DNA from: Stackebrandtia nassauensis DSM 44728
Lineage (GTDB): Bacteria; Actinomycetota; Actinomycetes; Mycobacteriales; Micromonosporaceae
Reading direction: 5' to 3'
NCBI RefSeq assembly: GCF_000024545.1
Contig: NC_013947.1
Coordinates: 2,852,001-2,916,000 of the forward strand
DNA length: 64,000 bases
The translations under genes and the position numbers were made by a program. Under the pieces are notes generated by a model. That model saw only the letters and a program-made list of their open reading frames with translations, was not told where the DNA came from and ran no database searches. Below are positions 60,150-64,000 of this stretch, piece by piece; the first letter of the stretch is position 1; each line of letters opens with the position of its first letter.

Positions 60150-61714
60150 ACCCGCCCGGCCGCGACGGCCGGGGCGTCTAAGCCCCGGCACGTCGCGGCC
60201 TCGCCCGGATCGGTTCCGTCGAGAAGGAACTTGTCCACTGTGCCGTCGACGCAGTCGTTGCCTTCGCCGTAGGCGCCGTGGCCTTCACCGTGATAGGTCA
60301 GCAGCCGCGCCGATTCCAGGGATTCGGCCAGTTGCTCGGCGAATGCGTAGATCGCGTCGGGGTCGCCGGTGTTGCCGAGGATGAGGATGGGTTTCGCACC
60401 CTTGCCGTTGAGTTCCTTGGTGCGGCCCTCGCCCTTGGGCCAGGTCGCGCATTCGTTCAGCCGCCAGGCGTTGCCGATGCCGAACCGGGGTGAGAGTTTG
60501 TCGAATTCCTTGGCGAGTTTCTCGACGTCGCCTTGGTCGTGGGTGTCGGGGTAGTCGACGCAGTTGACGGCGGTGTTGGCCTCCCAGAAGTTGGAGTACC
60601 CGCCGCTGGCGTCGCGACCAGCCATCACACCGGCCATCGCGTACAGCCCGGCGGGATCGCCGTCGGTCGCGTCGGACAGCGCCTGTTCCAGTTTCGGCCA
60701 GCCGTGCGGATCGTAGACGCCGATGGCGATCGCCATTCGGGCGTCGGCCTCGGTCAGTGACGCCCCATCGGCGGCGGGCATGGGTTTGGCGTCGAGTTCA
60801 TCGAAGAGTGTGGACAGTCCGTCGAGGACTGCGTCGCGGTCGTCTCCCAGCGGGCAGGAGTTGTCGGCCACGCAGTTGTCGGCGAAGCGTTCCAGGCCGA
60901 GTTCGATGCCCTTGGTTTGCTGCCGCATCGACTCCTCGAAGTCGAGCAGGATCGGGCCGGGAGCGTCCAGCACGATGCGGCCGGTGTGTTTCGGGAACAG
61001 TTCGGCGTACATCGCGCCGGGTTGGATCCCGTAGGAGACGCCGTAGTAGTTGAGAGTCTTGTCGCCCAGGACCTCACGGACGATGTCCAGGTCGCGGGCG
61101 ACGTTGACGGTCCCGACGTGTTCGAGGATGTCGCCCGAGCGTTTGCGGCAGCCGTCGGTGAAGTCCTCCTGGAACGCCACCAGGGATTCGATCTCCGCTT
61201 CGGTGTCCGGAGACGTGTCCACCTCGACCTGTTTCTTCACCAGCTCGTCGTCCAGACACGTGATGGCCGGTTCGCTCTTGCCCACGCCGCGCGGGTCGAA
61301 ACCCACCAGGTCGTACTTCTGCACCAGGGACGGATTGGTCAGCGGGCGTTGGATCGTGTTGTCGACCCCGCCGAGCCCGGGACCGCCGGATGCCAGCAGC
61401 AGCGAACCCTCCCGCTTTTCGGGGTCGGCGGCCGGGATGCGGGCCAGCGGCAGCGTGAAACGCTCGCCGTCGGGATCGCGATAGTCGACGGGCACCTCGA
61501 CGCTGGCGCACTCGCGGGTGTCCAGGAGCGCGCGCTGCTTCTCGTCGAGGTCGGTGATGCCGAGGGCCTTCAGGTCGGGCGGGCAAGGCTTCCAGTCGAC
61601 GTCCTGGTCGTGGAAGCGCTTCAGGTTCGCGGTGTCGGCGGTCTCGCCGCCGGTGCCGCAACCCGCGACCACCAGTATGGACACCGCCGCCGCGACGGTC
61701 ATCATCTTGGACAT
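60074..61714 (-). CDS. Lipoprotein alpha/beta hydrolase of the TAP type, overlapping a convergent gene
   Basis: 546 residues from ATG 61714. Lipobox VAGC near residue 19, so anchored outside the membrane. SGGPGLGG oxyanion segment, DPRGVGKSEP, nucleophile Ser227 in GVSYG, and the C-terminal domain with LILGNTGDPDAIYAF and YHGEGHGAYGEGNDC (catalytic Asp and His). It is a proline-imino-/tripeptidyl-aminopeptidase-like enzyme related to the protein at 42332. The last 25 codons (after about CRGLDAP) lie antisense to the end of the PQQ-dehydrogenase gene, and are unlike family C-termini; the original stop was probably lost. Confidence 0.87.
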   Translation of the reverse strand: MSKMMTVAAAVSILVVAGCGTGGETADTANLKRFHDQDVDWKPCPPDLKALGITDLDEKQRALLDTRECASVEVPVDYRDPDGERFTLPLARIPAADPEKREGSLLLASGGPGLGGVDNTIQRPLTNPSLVQKYDLVGFDPRGVGKSEPAITCLDDELVKKQVEVDTSPDTEAEIESLVAFQEDFTDGCRKRSGDILEHVGTVNVARDLDIVREVLGDKTLNYYGVSYGIQPGAMYAELFPKHTGRIVLDAPGPILLDFEESMRQQTKGIELGLERFADNCVADNSCPLGDDRDAVLDGLSTLFDELDAKPMPAADGASLTEADARMAIAIGVYDPHGWPKLEQALSDATDGDPAGLYAMAGVMAGRDASGGYSNFWEANTAVNCVDYPDTHDQGDVEKLAKEFDKLSPRFGIGNAWRLNECATWPKGEGRTKELNGKGAKPILILGNTGDPDAIYAFAEQLAESLESARLLTYHGEGHGAYGEGNDCVDGTVDKFLLDGTDPGEAATCRGLDAPAVAAGRVHFFGGNRTIMSPLGCSRSLVATHR

Positions 61715-61793
61715 GCCAACGAGTCTCAACGGCCGACGGCCGTATCGCCTCGGCTCGGCTGACCAGATTCGGGTACATCTTTCGATGCAGTCG

Positions 61794-61808
61794 CGTCCGC
61801 CATGGACG
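61794..61808. promoter_or_regulatory. Short inverted repeat upstream of the TetR gene
   Basis: CGTCC-GCCAT-GGACG, 11 bases before the TetR start codon; GGACGTCC overlaps its right end. It may be a TetR autoregulatory site, but the arms are short. Confidence 0.3.
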
Positions 61809-61818
61809 TCCGTCTACC

Positions 61819-62397
61819 GTGGTGCGTGTGAATATTCGGTCTGGTCGACGCGACCTGCTTGAAGTGGCCGCCGAGGTCCTCACCACGGACCCCACCGCCA
61901 GTCTCGGCGACGTGGCGGCGGCGGCCGGGATCAGCCGCACCACACTGCACTCGCGCTACCCCAAACGGGACGACCTGCTGCTGGCCGTCAGCCGGGACGC
62001 GGTCGCGCGGATCTCGGAGGGCATCGCCGAGGTCGGGTTGCCCGGCGCCGACGGGACGGCCGCCGAACACGCCGATGGCCTGCGGCGGTTGATCGCGACG
62101 CTGGTTCCGCTCGGAGCCAGGATGCACTTCCTGCTGCGGCACTCATCCGCGGATCTCGACGCGGATCTGGCCGCCAACGTCGCGGCGCTCGACGAACCGA
62201 TCGACGCGTTCGTGCGGGAGGCGCAGCGGGCCGGGGTGGTCAAGCCGGAACTGGCGCCGTGGTGGGTGATCTCGACGCTGTACTCGCTGACCTACGCCGC
62301 CTGGGACGGCGTCGCGGCGGGGCGGCTCGCGCCCCTGGACGCGCCGTCCCAGGTGTTCGACACGCTCCTGGGCGGAATCGGGGGAGGAGCGGCGTAG
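61819..62397 (+). CDS. TetR family transcriptional regulator
   Basis: 192 residues starting at GTG 61819 (GTG 61828 also possible). The N-terminal helix-turn-helix is LLEVAAEVLTTDPTASLGDVAAAAGISRTTLHSRYPKRDDLLLAV; the rest is an all-helical ligand domain. It is 67 bases upstream of an MFS exporter gene on the same strand, which it likely represses. Divergent from the TAP-type lipoprotein gene as well. Confidence 0.9.
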   Translation: MVRVNIRSGRRDLLEVAAEVLTTDPTASLGDVAAAAGISRTTLHSRYPKRDDLLLAVSRDAVARISEGIAEVGLPGADGTAAEHADGLRRLIATLVPLGARMHFLLRHSSADLDADLAANVAALDEPIDAFVREAQRAGVVKPELAPWWVISTLYSLTYAAWDGVAAGRLAPLDAPSQVFDTLLGGIGGGAA

Positions 62398-62451
62398 GTC
62401 CGGCTCACACCTCAACAACTGAACCTTGATGCTCTGATTCGAGCACGTGTG

Positions 62452-62477
62452 TATAGTTCTGAACATGAGTGTTCAGA
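62452..62477 (+). promoter_or_regulatory. Leaderless-type promoter with palindrome over the MFS start codon
   Basis: A -10-like TATAGT at 62452-62457 is followed 7 bases later by the ATG at 62465, so the mRNA probably starts at or near the ATG. The inverted repeat TCTGAACA-TGAG-TGTTCAGA (62458-62477, perfect 8-bp arms) covers the start codon and is a candidate TetR operator. Confidence 0.55.
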
Positions 62478-63718
62478 TCGGGCAGAGTGCGGACCGCCGT
62501 CCGCTGGTCGGTCTGCTCGCCTCCACCACCCTGTCCATCACCGGCAACGCCATCGTCGCGGTGGCCGTGCCCTGGGTGGTGTACGCCCGCACCGGCAGCG
62601 CCACCGTCGCCGGACTCGCCGGGGCGGCGGCGATCCTGCCGGTGGCACTGTCGTCCCTGTTCGGCGGCGCGCTGATCGACCGGTTCGGACGCACCGTGTG
62701 CGCCGTGGCCGCCGACCTGTGCAGCGCCGCGGCCGTCGCCGCCCTGCCGCTGCTGGACAGCCTCGTCGGACTGGGCACCGGCCTGATCCTCACCCTGGTC
62801 GCCCTGGGCGCGGTGTTCGACGGACCCGGAACCGCCGCCCGCGAATCGCTGCGGCCCGACGTCGCCAGGGTCACCGGCACCGAGCTGACCAAGGTCAACG
62901 CGTGGGGTGAGGCCGCCGAGAGCGTCGGCAACATGGTCGGCCCCGGCCTGGGCGGAATCCTGATCGCCGCGCTGGGCGGCTTCGGCGCCCTGTGGGTCAC
63001 CGTCGCCCTGTTCCTGGCCTCGGCGCTGCTGACCGTCCTCGCCGTGCCCCGCACCATCTCGCCGCCGCCGCGACCACAGCCGTACCTGCGCGCCGTGGCC
63101 GAGGGCCTGAAGTTCGTGGTGCGCGAACCCGGACTGCGGGCCGTGGCGCTGACGGCCACGATCATCGTCGCGTTCATCGCGCCCTTCGAATCGGTGGTGC
63201 TCAACGCCCACCTACAGGCCACCGGCGCCGCGAGCCAGTACGGGCTCATCCTCACCGCCTTCGCCCTCGGCGGCCTCGCCGGCGCCGTCGGCTACGGGTT
63301 CGCCGCCCACCGGCTCACCGAACGCGGCACCCTGATCGCCTCGGTTTCGCTTGTCGGACTGGGCATCGCCGGATTCGCGCTGCTGCCGCCGGTCCCGGTC
63401 ATGCTGGCGCTGGGCCTGGCCGTCGGCGTCGCGGCCGGACCGATCAACCCCATCGCCGCGGTGATCATGCAGCGCCGCACCCCGGAACGACTGCGCGGCC
63501 GCGTCATCGGCAGCTACACCTCGCTGGCGCTGGCCGCCGGGCCACTGGGCCTGCTCGTCATGGGCCCGGTCGTCGACACCGGCGGACCGGCCACCGGTTT
63601 CGCGGTGATCGGCGCCGGATGCCTGCTGGCGGCGGTGTTCGCCGGTACCGCCCGTGGACTGCGCGGCGGCCAGACCGCCGACGAACCCGACCCCACCACG
63701 AAGGAAGGCACGACATGA
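62465..63718 (+). CDS. MFS exporter
   Basis: 417 residues with about 12 membrane helices. Motif A-like FGGALIDRFGRTVCA follows the second helix. The pattern (LSITGNAIVAVAVPWVVYARTGSATVAGLAGAAAILP) is that of macrolide/drug exporters of the MefA-like or TcmA-like actinobacterial group. Substrate unknown. The ATG at 62465 is preferred to an upstream one because it follows directly a -10 element; no ribosome site is visible. Its stop overlaps the start of the Rieske oxygenase gene (ATGA), so the transporter may handle the oxygenase substrate or product. Confidence 0.88.
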   Translation: MSVQIGQSADRRPLVGLLASTTLSITGNAIVAVAVPWVVYARTGSATVAGLAGAAAILPVALSSLFGGALIDRFGRTVCAVAADLCSAAAVAALPLLDSLVGLGTGLILTLVALGAVFDGPGTAARESLRPDVARVTGTELTKVNAWGEAAESVGNMVGPGLGGILIAALGGFGALWVTVALFLASALLTVLAVPRTISPPPRPQPYLRAVAEGLKFVVREPGLRAVALTATIIVAFIAPFESVVLNAHLQATGAASQYGLILTAFALGGLAGAVGYGFAAHRLTERGTLIASVSLVGLGIAGFALLPPVPVMLALGLAVGVAAGPINPIAAVIMQRRTPERLRGRVIGSYTSLALAAGPLGLLVMGPVVDTGGPATGFAVIGAGCLLAAVFAGTARGLRGGQTADEPDPTTKEGTT

Positions 63719-64000
63719 CCGCCGTCAACCACCAGATCCTGCGACCGGAGACCTACTACTCCCGCGAATGGTTCGACCGCGAACAGGCCGAACTGTTCGG
63801 CGACACCTGGCAGTTCGCCGGGATGGCCGACGACTACGGCCCGCCCGGCGCGTTCCAGTCCGTCCAGGCCGGTCGGCATCCGCTGGTCGTGTTGCGCGAC
63901 GGCGAAGGCGTGCTGCGCGCGTTCCACAACCTGTGCCGCCACCGGGGAGCCGCCGTGCTGCCGCAGTCCGGTGTGGTCAAACGCGCGATCGTGTGCCCGT
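63715..64000 (+). CDS. Rieske non-haem iron ring-hydroxylating oxygenase, N-terminal part (runs off the window)
   Basis: The first 95 codons. The start ATG overlaps the MFS stop by four bases and has AAGGAAGG upstream. The sequence ILRPETYYSREWFDREQAELFGDTWQFAGMADD and VLRDGEGVLRAFHNLCRHRGAAVLP matches the Rieske domain of aromatic or quaternary-ammonium oxygenases, with the first cluster pair Cys-x-His in CRHRG; the second pair begins at the last bases of the window (IVCP). Catalytic domain not visible. It should hydroxylate or demethylate a small molecule, with a separate reductase. Confidence 0.88.
   Translation, partial: MTAVNHQILRPETYYSREWFDREQAELFGDTWQFAGMADDYGPPGAFQSVQAGRHPLVVLRDGEGVLRAFHNLCRHRGAAVLPQSGVVKRAIVCP

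Overview
The window is high-GC DNA with strong third-position GC bias, GTG starts, four-base ATGA/GTGA gene overlaps, Tat and lipoprotein signals, an IdeR/DtxR-type iron box and an NnaR-type nitrate regulator. This points to a chromosomal segment of an actinomycete. A Glycomycetaceae (Stackebrandtia/Glycomyces-like) or related soil genus would fit, but that is a guess from gene style. I see no rRNA, tRNA, CRISPR array, prophage or insertion sequence. Gene density is high and no stretch over 300 bases lacks a gene. The first and last genes run off the window.

Layout. 1-6.2 kb: single accessory genes (erythromycin-esterase-like hydrolase, secreted intradiol dioxygenase with a chitin-binding module, AraC regulator, P450, HAD hydrolase, VOC protein, LacI regulator with its own operator, a 61-residue protein). 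6.3-15.2 kb: a complete nitrate assimilation operon on the minus strand: narK, nitrate reductase, FAD/BFD electron-transfer protein, nirB, nirD and the HemD-like regulator nnaR. 15.3-17.8 kb: a duplicated Lrp/AsnC regulator divergent from an MFS pump. 17.9-23.5 kb (minus): split glycine decarboxylase gcvPA/gcvPB, an ATP-NAD-kinase-like protein carrying a (Gly-Ser)9 linker, an SDR and a GntR/FCD regulator. Divergent from it, 23.7-30.8 kb (plus): a sugar ABC importer, a GH42 beta-galactosidase and a secreted GH63 alpha-glucosidase. The two operons share an intergenic region with a palindrome suited to the GntR protein.

30.9-34.3 kb: a P450 with its own [3Fe-4S] ferredoxin and ferredoxin reductase, divergent from an unusual regulator (IS30-type HTH plus GbsR/MarR-like part). 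34.3-37.1 kb: DUF1345 membrane protein, GreA-like factor, cobyric acid synthase. 37.1-42.2 kb: pirin and a ferric-siderophore ABC system under an IdeR box. 42.3-44.6 kb: a secreted peptidase-like alpha/beta hydrolase and a nitrilase-family amidase.

44.7-54.8 kb is the most interesting block. It holds a BadF-type amino-sugar kinase, two RpiR/MurR-type regulators, a secreted GH16 enzyme, a cytoplasmic NamZ-type exo-N-acetylmuramidase, a tandem GNAT, a sugar ABC importer and a PIG-L deacetylase with an altered active-site motif. The NamZ and GNAT-ABC units have near-identical promoter/operator architecture, so they probably form one regulon for scavenging peptidoglycan or another amino-sugar glycan. 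It is followed by a seven-bladed propeller lectin-like protein fused to a domain I do not recognise.

56.5-64 kb: an NmrA-like reductase and EamA exporter divergent from a MarR regulator with a duplicated operator; a PQQ-dependent sugar dehydrogenase; a lipoprotein peptidase whose 3' end overlaps the dehydrogenase antisense; then TetR, an MFS pump with a palindrome over its start codon, and the beginning of a Rieske oxygenase.
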